From Gymnorhina tibicen (taxonomy: Eukaryota; Chordata; Aves; Passeriformes; Artamidae): a DNA stretch of 64,000 bases. The notes below the pieces were generated by a model. That model saw nothing but the letters and a program-made list of their open reading frames with translations. It was not told the origin of the DNA and did not search any database. How positions within the stretch are numbered: the stretch's first letter is position 1; each line of letters starts with the position of its first letter. Below, piece after piece: positions 33,455 through 43,440 of the stretch. The stretch lies in NCBI GenBank assembly GCA_013399875.1, contig VXAZ01009381.1, positions 62,001-126,000 on the forward strand, read 5' to 3'. A program made the position numbers and the translations under genes.

Positions 33455-36356
33455 TCATTTGCAGACGTGTCTCTGCAGGCTGCGCCGGCAGCGCCTGCAC
33501 ACCACGGAGCAGCACCAGCGGTAGCGGCAGTGGCAGCGCTCCGTCACCTCCTCCGTGTAGGTGTTGTAGCCACGGCCACAGCACAGCAGGTCACAGCTGT
33601 CACTGCCCACGGAGCTCCTGTTGCACGGCCTGGGGAGAGACGTGGCACCTGGGCACCTGCCCTCCCAGGCCCTGGCCTCTCCCAGAGCAGGAGGGAGCAG
33701 GATCATGGAATCATGGAATGGTTTGGGTTGGAAGGGACCTTAAAGCCCATCCAGTGCCACCCCNNNNNNNNNNNNNNNNNNNNNNNNNNNNNNNNNNNNN
33801 NNNNNNNNNNNNNNNNNNNNNNNNNCTCTGAGGTCTCCCTGGAGCCTTCTCCTCTCCAGGTGAACACCCCCAGCTCTCCCAGCCTGGCTCCAGAGCAGAG
33901 GGGCTTCAGCCCTTGGAGCATCTCCATGGCCTCCTCTGGACTTGCTGAACAAATCCGTGTCTGTCTTGTGTTGGGGGCCCCAGACCTGGACCCAGCAGTG
34001 CAGGTGGGGACTCACAAGACAGGGATTTGGGGATTTGGGGATTCAGGGATCTGCTGCAAGCTCACCCCAGCCCATCCACACCAGCTTCCCAGGCCACTCG
34101 AACCCAGCGGTACAGGCACTCCTGGAATCAGAGGCTGAGTTCTTCCTACCTGTCCTGTGTCCCCAGAGAGCCCAGCTGGGGGTTTGGGGTGCAGTAGTCG
34201 GGAGAGTTGATGAGATAAACCAGGTCCATCTCTGTCACTGGCCTGGCATCCCCTTCCTTGGGGATCAGCTGCTTCCTGGGCCCCACGAGCCGGTGGGTCA
34301 CCTTGAGGGCTGCCAGGTACCTGGATTTGAGGTCAGAGGCAATTTCACCCAGTTCTGGCAGCCCTTTCCAGCAGGTCTTCACTGAGCAGGAGCCTGAAAC
34401 CCCATGGCATTTACACCTGGTATCCAGGGAGTCCCTGAGCACCTGCAGAGCACAGGGGAACAGGGGAGTTTGCTCTCTCAAACCCCACGGATTGACTCCC
34501 AAGGGCATCCATAGGAAATTTCAAGGGATGAAAGAGCTCAGAGCTGAATATAAGGGGGCAATCAGAGGCTTAGTCCTGCTTCACTCCCTTCTGATCAGAA
34601 CCTGATCTTTGGGGAACTTCCATGGGTGCTGGCAGCAGGGCTGGAGGCTTCCCAAGCCTCACCTGGGGAACAGGAGTGGATGGAAGCACCAAGACCAGAT
34701 GGGCTGGGGAGCCCAGCTGTGGCAAGGCAGGGCGAGCTCTGTTTCCAGTGAAAAGGGTGGAAAGAAGCACTGGGAGTACTGGTGTGAAGTGTCAGATAAC
34801 TGGGAATACTGGTGGGAAGTGTCAGAATATCTGGAGGTGGCTGTGGAAAGGGCGTGGGATGTCTGGGGGTGGGCAGCAGTGGGGGGGCTGTCTGCTAACA
34901 CACTTTTTAACCATTTAGTTGCCTCCTGTTGTTCAGGACATCCCAAAAACCTGGCTGGAGTCTGCTGCCTTAAATCAGGGACCTCTGCCCCTGTTGCAAG
35001 GAGTGCTGGGCTCCATCTGCCCCAGGGGGCTCGGACCCACTGTGTCACCCCTGGGCAGTCCTGGGGGGCTCCATACCCCCCATCTCGGACTGCAGCAGCC
35101 CCAGGGGGCTCGGACCCACTGTGTGACCCACTGACGAGTCCTGAGGGGCTCAGCCCCACCGGGTGATCCGCTGCAGAGAGACCCTGGGGGCTCACGCACC
35201 CCATCCCAGACCGCAGCAGCCCTGGTGGGCTCCGTATCCCCCATCCCAAACCGCAGAGCCCCGGGGGTCCCGCACCCACCGCCCGTCCCACGGCGCCGTT
35301 GTGCCGGTTCACGGCCCTGAGCCCGGGCGTGGCCCCGGTGCCGGCTCTGGCGGAGCCGTCGGTGAAGGCGGCTCCGAGCTGGAGGCCGTGGCTCAGGTTG
35401 TCCCCGCAGCCGCCCCAGCGGGAGCCGGGCGCGGGGGGCTCGGAGGGGCCGGGGCCGCAGGAGCAGAGCGGGAGCTCTCCGGAGGCGCAGGAGCGGGCGA
35501 TGCCCTGGGCCACGGCCGCCGCTGCCAGGGCGTGCACGAAGGCGGCTTCCCGTGTTCCTGCGGAGAAAACAGGGATATTTCCTTCCTCCCCGCCCAGCCG
35601 GACTGTCCTCTCACACATCTCACCGTGCAAGGAGTTTCTTTCTTTCATCTCGCAGCTGGATAGACCCGATGTCTCTCAGTTTTTGTGTTTTAACCCGTGC
35701 CCCCCTGTACTGCACTGCCCGTATCCAGCCTGTATCCCCACCTCTTCCCCCACTGTTTTTGGAGCCTCTGGCAGCTGTTCGAAATGGAAGTCACTGTCTG
35801 TCACCTCCCCCAGATGGAAGCTGCACAGGATTAACACCACGTAAAGGCAGGATGTTCTGTTTTTTACTCCAAAACAGAAATCCAAGGCAGAAGCGACCCT
35901 GGACGGCGCCGCCAGCCCGGGATGCTCCCGGGGCAGAGCGGGAGCGGGGACGGGGCGGGAGGAGCATCCCTTACCTGTGAGCAGGTCGGGGCCGAAGCTG
36001 GGGGCGCGCTGGATGGAGGAGCAGTTCCACCGCATGTCCGCAAAGCTCTGCTGGCACAGGGCCTGCGTCCGGCGGGCGGCCCGGACGATGCTGGGCATCA
36101 CCTCCAGGTGCCGGCGGCACAGCTGCAGCTGCTCCGGCGCCAGCAGCCGGCAGTGCTGGCTCTCGTTCCAGGCCACCCCGCTGGCCGCCAGCCCCCTGTG
36201 GGGAGAGGTGGGGGTCACCGGGGGGCCACAGCGCCCCGACGGACCCGGGGGCAGCCCCAAGGAAGGAGAGATCCCTACTCACAGCCACTGGAGGGCTGCG
36301 GAGAGGCCCAGCTGGCACAGCAGCACCGTGGCGGCGGCGGCGGAGGGGCAGCCCAT
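33455..36356 (-). CDS. WNT11B: WNT11-family secreted ligand, probable WNT11B
   Basis: Secreted lipid-modified WNT ligand acting mainly in non-canonical/planar polarity signalling (family knowledge). Five exons in minus order: 36356-36283, 36195-35975, 35557-35280, 34442-34150, 33629-33455. They total 1041 nt, 346 residues (human WNT11 is 354). Exon 1 is a hydrophobic signal peptide. [11 protein letters not shown] lies in exon 2, [11 protein letters not shown] opens exon 3 with [12 protein letters not shown] later in it, and [19 protein letters not shown], the lipidated-serine loop, is in exon 4. The Cys-rich C-terminal domain is in exon 5, from [14 protein letters not shown] to RHVCK. The match is specific to the WNT11 subfamily. 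Assignment to the B paralogue rests on position between IGBP1 and EDA, whereas vertebrate WNT11 proper lies in the 11q13-type block. A TATA box lies about 130 bp upstream of the ATG. The symbol is an inference. Confidence 0.92.
33703..34020 (-). mobile_element. CR1 LINE 3' fragment interrupted by an assembly gap
   Basis: Reverse-oriented CR1: starts with ATCATGGAATCATGGAATGG and GTTGGAAGGGACCTTAAAGC, is broken by N bases at 33764-33825, and resumes with GGTCTCCCTGGAGCCTTCTC to GTGTTGGGGGCCCCAGACC. Lies in the last intron of the WNT11-family gene. Confidence 0.9.
33764..33825. other. Assembly gap of 62 N inside a CR1 element
   Basis: Run of 62 unknown bases. Because the CR1 flanks lack the middle few hundred bases seen in other copies (for example 49048-49402), the true missing length is probably longer than the N run. 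Confidence 0.9.
35005..35280. repeat. Tandem repeat of about 60 bp in WNT11-family intron 3
   Basis: The phrase GGGGGCTC(G/A)GACCCAC, or a variant, followed by a CCATCCC(A/G)GAC-type segment, recurs four to five times with about 60-bp spacing and ends against the splice donor of exon 3 at 35279. Confidence 0.65.
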
Positions 36357-36452
36357 GGCTGGGACTGGGGCTGGGATGGGGACTGGGACCTGGGAATGGG
36401 GCTGGGATGGGGACTGGGATGGGGACTGGGACCTGGGACTGGGACGGGGAGC
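36357..36452. repeat. Minisatellite in the presumed 5' UTR of the WNT11-family gene
   Basis: Tandem GGGACTGGGATGG / GGGACCTGGGAATGG units run right up to the start codon. Given the TATA box at 36483-36489, transcription should begin near 36455, so almost the whole leader would be made of this repeat. Confidence 0.8.
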
Positions 36453-36482
36453 AGGGCTGGGCCTGCTCGGCCCCACCACCCG

Positions 36483-36489
36483 TTTTATA
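36483..36489 (-). promoter_or_regulatory. TATA box of the WNT11-family gene
   Basis: Minus-strand GCTATAAAACGGG (TTTTATA on plus) lies 127 bp upstream of the ATG within GC-rich flanks; a start about 30 bp downstream is expected. Confidence 0.6.
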
Positions 36490-36689
36490 GCAGCGGGGGT
36501 GGCGGGTCCTGCCCCCCGGGGAGGGGAACAAAGGCGGTTTCGGTGCCATTCACAGGGTTAGGGACAAGGAGGGGCTGGAGGGGGGTCCAGCTGTCATTAG
36601 CAGTGACCGTCCCCAAACAGCACCTGGGAGGGGGTTGAGGGGTGAGCACTGCACGATGTTCCCCCAGCACTGCCAAAGCCAGCACTGAC

Positions 36690-36890
36690 CATGTCCCCAA
36701 GTGCCACATCCACACAGATTTTATATCCCTGCCGGGATGTGACTTCACCACTGCCCCGGGCAGCCCTTTCCATGAGAAATTTTCCCTCATATCCAACTAA
36801 ACCTCCCCTGGCACAGCTTGAGGCCATGTCCTCCCGTCCTGTCCCTTGTCCCCTGGGAGCAGAGCCGAATCCCCCTGGCTGCACCCTCCT
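36690..36890 (-). mobile_element. CR1 LINE fragment
   Basis: Reverse-oriented CR1: TTTCCATGAGAAATTTTCCC, AACTAAACCTCCCCTGGCAC, AGCTTGAGGCCATGTCCTCC and CCCTGGGAGCAGAGCCGA in the order seen in avian CR1 copies. Confidence 0.8.
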
Positions 36891-39227
36891 TTAGGGTCAG
36901 CGCAGGCTCATCATTTCTTTCTTTTTTCCTTATTTTCTTTACAAAAAAATTTAAAAAGCACATTTTCCTTGACCCAGAGGAGTGCACATCCCTGAGCTGG
37001 CACAGGCACCAGCCCTGAAGTGCTGGCAGGAGCTGCCCAGGGTGCCATGGCAAGGCTGGCACGTGCCTGTCACAAGGTGCATTTCTCGGGATCTCTCCCT
37101 CCTACAAGTACAAAATCAAAAGTGCTGCCTGGAGCCCGTGAGGAAGCAGGTAGGCCGGGATTTTCCCAGAGTGGGAGGTGACATTTGACACAAGCCCAGC
37201 TGACCCCAGGTTTTGGGAAGGGTCACAGGTTGAAACCCACTTTTAAGGCTTTCACTTTCTCCCTGGCTGTGCTACTTCCCCTCTCTCTGGAAGGTGCTTT
37301 TCCTTGACAGAACCAAACTGGGGGTTGGTTGTCACCCCCCACCCCGTGACCTCTCACCTTGGCAGGACATGCCTGGATGGTTGATCATTGTCCCCTCGTG
37401 ACCTTCCTTTGACTTGGGATCGTGTGCACTAAAACCAGGACATGGGGCTTGAGTCATTGTCCTTCCCAAACTATTCCCTCGGGATGCAAAGGCCATGGCT
37501 CATTGTGCTGGGGCAGTGGCCCTTGAGGAAGGGTCCCAGGTCACTCCCAAACCCCGAGCAGTTACAAGGGGATTGGTTAAAGGGCAGAGAGAAAAGGAGG
37601 AACACAGGGATAACCCAAGTCTGTATTCCCTAAACACCAAACCCTGTTTTGGGGTCTGTCCCTTGTGGCTTCCAGGTAAACTCCTCCTCAGGGTGTGGAT
37701 GGGGTGTTGTTTTGGGATCAGGAGGATCTCCAGGGGGTTGCCAGGACAACACTGAGGTTGGATGGCAGCTGGGAAGGTACCTGAGTTCCCAGGGGGTTCA
37801 GAAGCCGTGAGAACGGTCAGCAAAAGCTGCTGGAGAGCAGGAATGCAGAGAGGAGCCACTCCAGGATGGGCTGGCAGGAGGGAATCCCTTCACAAGTGAT
37901 GGGAGCTGGGATCAGCACGAGGACAGGGGGGCTTATCCCACCCCATCCCTTCCTTTGGGATGGGAGTTCATGCTGGGAACGGGGCAAGAGGAGCAGTGCC
38001 AGCACAGGGAACTGTGCACCCATGTCACAGGATGCCACCTCCCACCAGAGGTATTTTTACCAATCCCTTTTCACAGGAAAGTTTTGCAATGACCGAGCAG
38101 TAGGAAAAACAAAAACCCTTCCTTTTAAAGCAAAGCCAGGCCTCCTTTGAACGTCAATTCCTCTTTTTAGCTCAATCCTTGGAACAACCAGGGGGTGAGT
38201 GCTAAAAATACCCCTTCCTTCCCTTCCCTGGCTGGGCTGGCTCTGTGGGAAGGAGGGAGGCAGGGGGGGATTCCCAGCCTGGGAGAGGCTTCCCTTCCCC
38301 AGCTGGGGCTTCACTGGCAGCGGGGATACCAAAGGAGCCGGGAGAACGCTGGGAAAGGTCCGCCCCACCTGCCTGGTGTCAGCTACCCCGGGGACACAGG
38401 GAGGGGACAGCTCCAGGAGGGGCTCAAGGGGCAGAGCTGGTGCTGGGGCAGAGCTCCTGGGATGAGGCTTTAGTGGAGGAACAGCAAAGAGCTGTCCTGG
38501 ATGGCCAAAGGTTGGTGTCCCTCACTCCTGGGACTCGGACAGGGGCCAAGGCAAACACCGGTGAGTGGTTTGTGACGCGCGTGAGCACGCGGGGTCCCCA
38601 CACACTGTTCCAGCTCCCCTCGCACTATCCCAGCTCCCCTGTGGCTCCCAGGCTCAGGAGGGGCAGCTCCAGGGACCTTCCCCCAGGGGTTCCTCTGCCA
38701 TCAAAGTGTCCCCTCAGAATCCGGTGACCTCGGTTCCCCACCCCACCCTCACCTACCGACCAACCCCGTGAGGAGCCACATCCCTTTGCGTGGAGGCTGT
38801 GCCAGTGCGGTGACAGTGACGCAGGGGGTGGTGGCACGCCGTCATGTGGCACTGACATCCCATGGGGCTCCTGCCACAGCCCGGGGGCTGGGGATGAGAT
38901 TCCTGCTGCTGGTGGATGCTGGGAGCATCCCGCCCCCTCTGGAGCCTGGGGACAGCGGGATGGTCACGCTGGGTGGCAGGAGCCCTTCCTGCCGTGGAGC
39001 TCTGCTTTCCTTCAGCGGAACTGGCCCCTTCCTCTTTCCAGAGCAGAGCATGGGACAGGTACCAGGAACAGGCTGGGGGTGGCAGGGACCTGGTCCTGCA
39101 GAGCCACCTCCCAGTGTCACCCGTCCCCACAGCCACTCAGAGTCCCAAACCTGGGAGCAGGGCCAGCGGGTCTGCAGCTGCTGTGAGGATACAACACGAG
39201 GTGACACTTCCTGTGTCAGAGCTGCCT

Positions 39228-39500
39228 GTGCCCACGGCAGTGTCCCTGTGCCCACAGCAGTGTTCCCGTGCCCACAGCAGTGTTCCCGTGCCCACAGCAA
39301 TGTCCCTGTGCCTACAGCAGTGTCCCCGTGCCCACGGCAGTGTCCCCGTGCCCACAGCAATGTCCCCGTGCCCACAGCAGTGTTCCCGTGCCCACAGCAG
39401 TGTCCCCGTGCCCACGGCAATGTCCCTGTGCCTACAGCAGTGTCCCTGTGCCCACAGCAGTGTTCCCGTGCCCACGGCAGTGTCCCCGTGCCCATGGCAG
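39228..39500. repeat. 20-bp minisatellite, about 13 copies
   Basis: Very regular tandem array of TGTCCCCGTGCCCACAGCAG with variants C/T at one position, CACGG for CACAG and TAC for CAC. Units keep an exact 20-bp period, and adjacent blocks share the same variant pattern, so blocks of units have been duplicated. Because 20 is not a multiple of 3, all frames through it are equivalent and open. Confidence 0.95.
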
Positions 39501-41044
39501 CCCAGGCACAGCTGGCAGGGAGGACCCAGCTGCAGAACATGTGGCAGCATCTGTCCCCTGCAGCCCGGGGAGGTGACACTGCAGGGCTCTGCAAGGCAGG
39601 GGGGACCCGGGGGGACACGTTCCCCATCTGCCACAGCCCGAGGCGCCTCAGGATGGAGGTGCCAGCCCGGCCAGAGCCCCCGGAGAGCAGGAAGAGTGTC
39701 ATGAACGACACGCCCGGCCTCACCCCCGGGCTGGGAAGAGCTGCCAGGGGAGCCGTGCCAGTCACGGAGTCGCTGTGGCAGGGAGGGATAATGGGAAGCA
39801 GCCCTGCGGATGGGAGGGACACAGGGTGGTGTCCTGGAGGTGCCACCAGCCTCTTGTCCCGTCCCCAAGCCACAGGGAAAGCGCCACATTCACCAGGAGC
39901 ACATCCCAGGCAGCCAGAACATGGCACGAGGATGGGCCTTGGTGAGATCCAAAGGATTTGGGAATGGGCACTGCAGCGATGTCAGGGAAAATAAAAGAAA
40001 TGGTACCTCCAGCAGCCCTCTGGAAGGGGAGGTACCTCCAGCTGGGTGAAAGGATGCCTTATCTTCCTTATCAGGACTGGGGAGATTTGGGTTAATTGAG
40101 GCTCTGTCTGAACACAGAGGAGGAGAAATTCTCTCCTCGCTGTGCCCGGCCAGGGGGGGCTGAGGAGAGAGATCTGCCAGGCACTTCCCAGGATATCCTT
40201 CAGCTCCTGCAGCAGATGAAGCTCTGGATCATGTCCAGGGAAAGACAGAAAGAAAGAAGAAAAAGGGGAAAAGAAGAACTGCTGTAATTGAAATGAGTTG
40301 AGGGAAGGTAATTTCCGCCCGGGTTAGTGAAACAACTCGGTGGAAATTTTTGATAAAAATCTATTCTTCTTTGAAAATGCAGATACAGGGAAATGTGAAG
40401 GCTTTCCACTGGAAAGAATGAGTTTTGCTGGATTTCTCAACCAGTTCTCTAGAAAATTTGTCAATGGTCACAACATTTTAATCACTGCTGCTTTTTTTGT
40501 CAGACCAAAATTTACACTCCCGCCGCCCTCCAGCCTGACATGAAAATGCAACATTTTTGGCACCACCGCTTTATTTGTTCAAAATTTAATATTCTACAGA
40601 TCTTCTGCCCTCCTTTTGGATCAAGAAAACGCTGGACATGCCAAGACACGCCTGGGATAGGGAAACCATTTCGCCTAAAGCACGGGAAGCTCCGGATGAG
40701 GAGCAGTGCAGAACTCGGGACAGACCCCGGGTTTCTCTTGGCCTCGTGCTGGTCCTGGGGACACAAATGTGGTTTGGTGCCACCTCGCTGTCCCCTGGGC
40801 CAGCACAGGCCCACCCCATGCCCTGCTCCTGGCCAAGCTGTTCCTGGGGCTGGGAGAAGGGGACATTGCCCTCGGATTCAATTCTTGGCAAATCCACGCG
40901 ACCACAACCCGGAATCCCGTTTTCCTTTGAGTCAGGAAAGCACACGGACATCAGTAACGTTGATAACTCAGCACCATTGCCCTGGCTCATTTCCCACCCC
41001 TTCACAGCCCCTCCTTGGCCTGGGAAGTTCCGCCTCTTCCCCCC

Positions 41045-41100
41045 TTACCCTGGGCTTTACACAATCCTTGGGGTTGGAAAAATCCTCTAAGATCAAGTCC
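41045..41100 (-). mobile_element. Possible CR1-derived scrap
   Basis: AATCCTTGGGGTTGGAAAAA followed by TCCTCTAAGATCAAGTCC resembles a diverged CR1 3' end in reverse orientation. Too short to be sure. Confidence 0.4.
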
Positions 41101-43374
41101 AGTTTTTTGGGAGCCTTTTCCGTGGGGTAAAACCAGCCCCAGGATTCTCCCCCCCCTATTTTTAGTACATTTTTCAGCAGATGCTTCAGTCCCCAGAGAA
41201 ACCTCAGGATCAGCAGCCGCTGTCCCCAAGTGCCACTGCCCCGAAGGGGTCAACCCCCACCAGCTGCTGCTCCGCGGGACACGACACTGGATAAACACGG
41301 CTGGGGACACCCAGGATGCCCGAGGCAGCGCCTGGCACCGAGTGCCGGCAGCACATGGTGTCCCTGAGCACCCGGTGGTACGTGGTGTCCCCGCCCGTCC
41401 CCAGCGTCCCCGCCCGTCCCCAGCTCCGAGCCCGACGCGAAGAAGATGAGGAAGATGCCGGTGGGAGCGGCGGCACAAAGGGCAGGACATCTCCCGGTGA
41501 CACGAGTGGGAAGCGCAGCCTGGGAAGGGGTGAAACGAGGAGCAGAGGCCACAGAAATGCACCAGAAACACTCAGTGAAGGCACTGTGGGCCCCGAAGTG
41601 TCCCTGCAATGTCACCGAGCGCTGGGGCAGGAGGCTGGCACGGCATCGGGGATGTGCTGAGCTCACCCGCCTGCTGTCCCGGCACTCGGTGGGCACTGGA
41701 GAAGCAAATCCCTGCCGCAGGGACGCTCTGAGCTCGCCTGTGGCACTGGGAAAGCAGGCGCCTGCCCCAGGGAGCTCAGGTGCCACCCGAGGACAGGGGA
41801 CACTGCAGGGGAGAAGCCCCGGGTGGGCGCAGCAGCTCCCGGGACGCTCCGTGCCCAGAGCCCAGCTGGCTGCGGCTCCCCGGGGACGTCAGCGGGGGAC
41901 AGCAAAATGGACCGAGCCGGGAAGCACCGGGACGGGAGAGCACGAGGGTTGTGGTGGCCGTGGCACCGGGACTTGTGTGACCCGAGAGGGACACGGGAAC
42001 AGCAGCTCCAAGGGGAAGGGGGTGTGTGGGTGCAGGAGACCCAGCAAGCAGCAGCCCTGGAGTGGGGGCTGGGTTTCCTCCTGTCCCCGAGGTCCTGCAG
42101 GGCGGTGACACAGTGACAGGCTCCCCTGCCATAGCCACTCGCTGTGACAGGGCACAGAGCTCTGGATCAGAGGGAAACTGAGGCAGGGGTGGAAATGTGG
42201 GGGCCACCAAAGTCACCAGGGGTCCTGGAGCTGGAGGTCCAGCAAAGGACAGGAAGCTGAAACCCTGACATATTTTACACCAAAAATGCCCTTTTTGCTT
42301 CTCAGTAAAACCATGATAAGCTTGAAAGAAAAAAAAAAAAGGAAGAAAATGAAGTAATTGGGATTTTAAGTAACTTCCAAACCCTTTTGTTCCCGCAGCT
42401 CCAACCCACCCAGGTGTGTGGAGGTGACTGGGCCCAGCTGGGGACTTCCGAGGTGGAACCAAATGGATGTGAAACGTTAAAGGTTTCACTGCAGCCTCGG
42501 TTTTATCCTTCCTGCAGCTGGCCCAGCCCTTCAGGTGCTCCCACTCTGCCCTGGGAAGCTGGACAGGTCACTCAAGGGACAGGTGGACACCACTACACAG
42601 TGACAATCCCACTCAACACCTCCTCCTGCTGCCTTCCCGAGCTCGGGTCTGAGCCCCTGGATCATCCCTGGCTTTGGGGGGTGCTCAGAGGGTGCCACAT
42701 CCATCCAGGACCACGCCTTGGGCAGCACTTACTCCGTGCTGGGATCAGCTGCCTCTGCCACTGTCACCTCGGGGGTCCTGGCACTGAGGGTGGGACATCT
42801 TGTGCTGGCCAGGGACAGCACCGACTCCCACTTCTCCCATTCCCACTGTCCCAGTGGGTGAGGACAGGGCAGAATTCCTCCCGGCACCCGCAGCAGGGAA
42901 AGGCAGCAGAGAGGTGGGCAGGGTCCCACAGAAGCCCCCTCCCCGGCACTGTGAGCCACCACCAAGCACCATTCCCATTCCCTGGCTGCTTCCTCCTGGA
43001 TGAGGGAATGCTTCAGGAGCAGCAGCAGGGAGGTAGCAGAGCTACTGAACCTTCTTAAAGGGTCTTCTTAAAGGGGCTGCTGGGCAAGCTAGGAAACAGC
43101 CAGGTGGCCCCAATGGAGACAATTCCCATCCAGCTGAGCATGAGGTGGAGGAAGGGGGGTGATCAGTGCAGCCAGCCCAGGGCTTGGTTTCTTGTGCCGA
43201 GTGATGGGAATGTGTGACGGCACCCCAAATCCCATGTTTAATTCCTGGCAGGGGTCGGAGGGGATGGGGGAATCTCCCTTCTGGCAAAGTGGAGGTGGCT
43301 CAGAGCCCAGCACCCCCCACGCTCCCGCCACTGGGTTCACAAATCACGCAGGTACCAGTGAGACCTAAACCACA

Positions 43375-43411
43375 ATAATATTATTAATATTAATATTATT
43401 AATAATAATTA
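43375..43411. repeat. (ATT)n AT-rich simple repeat
   Basis: AATAATATTATTAATATTAA and its continuation lie 30 bp downstream (on the minus strand) of the LRRC32-like stop codon, in its presumed 3' UTR. Confidence 0.85.
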
Positions 43412-43440
43412 GAGTTCTGACCGATGGCTGCAGGTCTGGG

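Larger units (their letters stand above)
36490..43374. other. Intergenic region between the LRRC32-like and WNT11-family genes
   Basis: Nearly 7 kb with no exon I can recognise. It holds a CR1 fragment (36690-36890), a clear 20-bp minisatellite (39228-39500), a weak CR1-like scrap (about 41045-41100) and an A-run near 42330. It should also contain the LRRC32-like 3' UTR; no canonical AATAAA was found close to that stop. Confidence 0.45.

Noticed and set aside
39228..39500. CRISPR-like array
   Set aside because: Units are contiguous 20-bp repeats without unique spacers; this is a vertebrate minisatellite.
38842..39927. 361-codon minus-strand open frame
   Set aside because: Runs through the 20-bp minisatellite, which lacks stops in any frame; flanks show no protein family, and the start is not supported.
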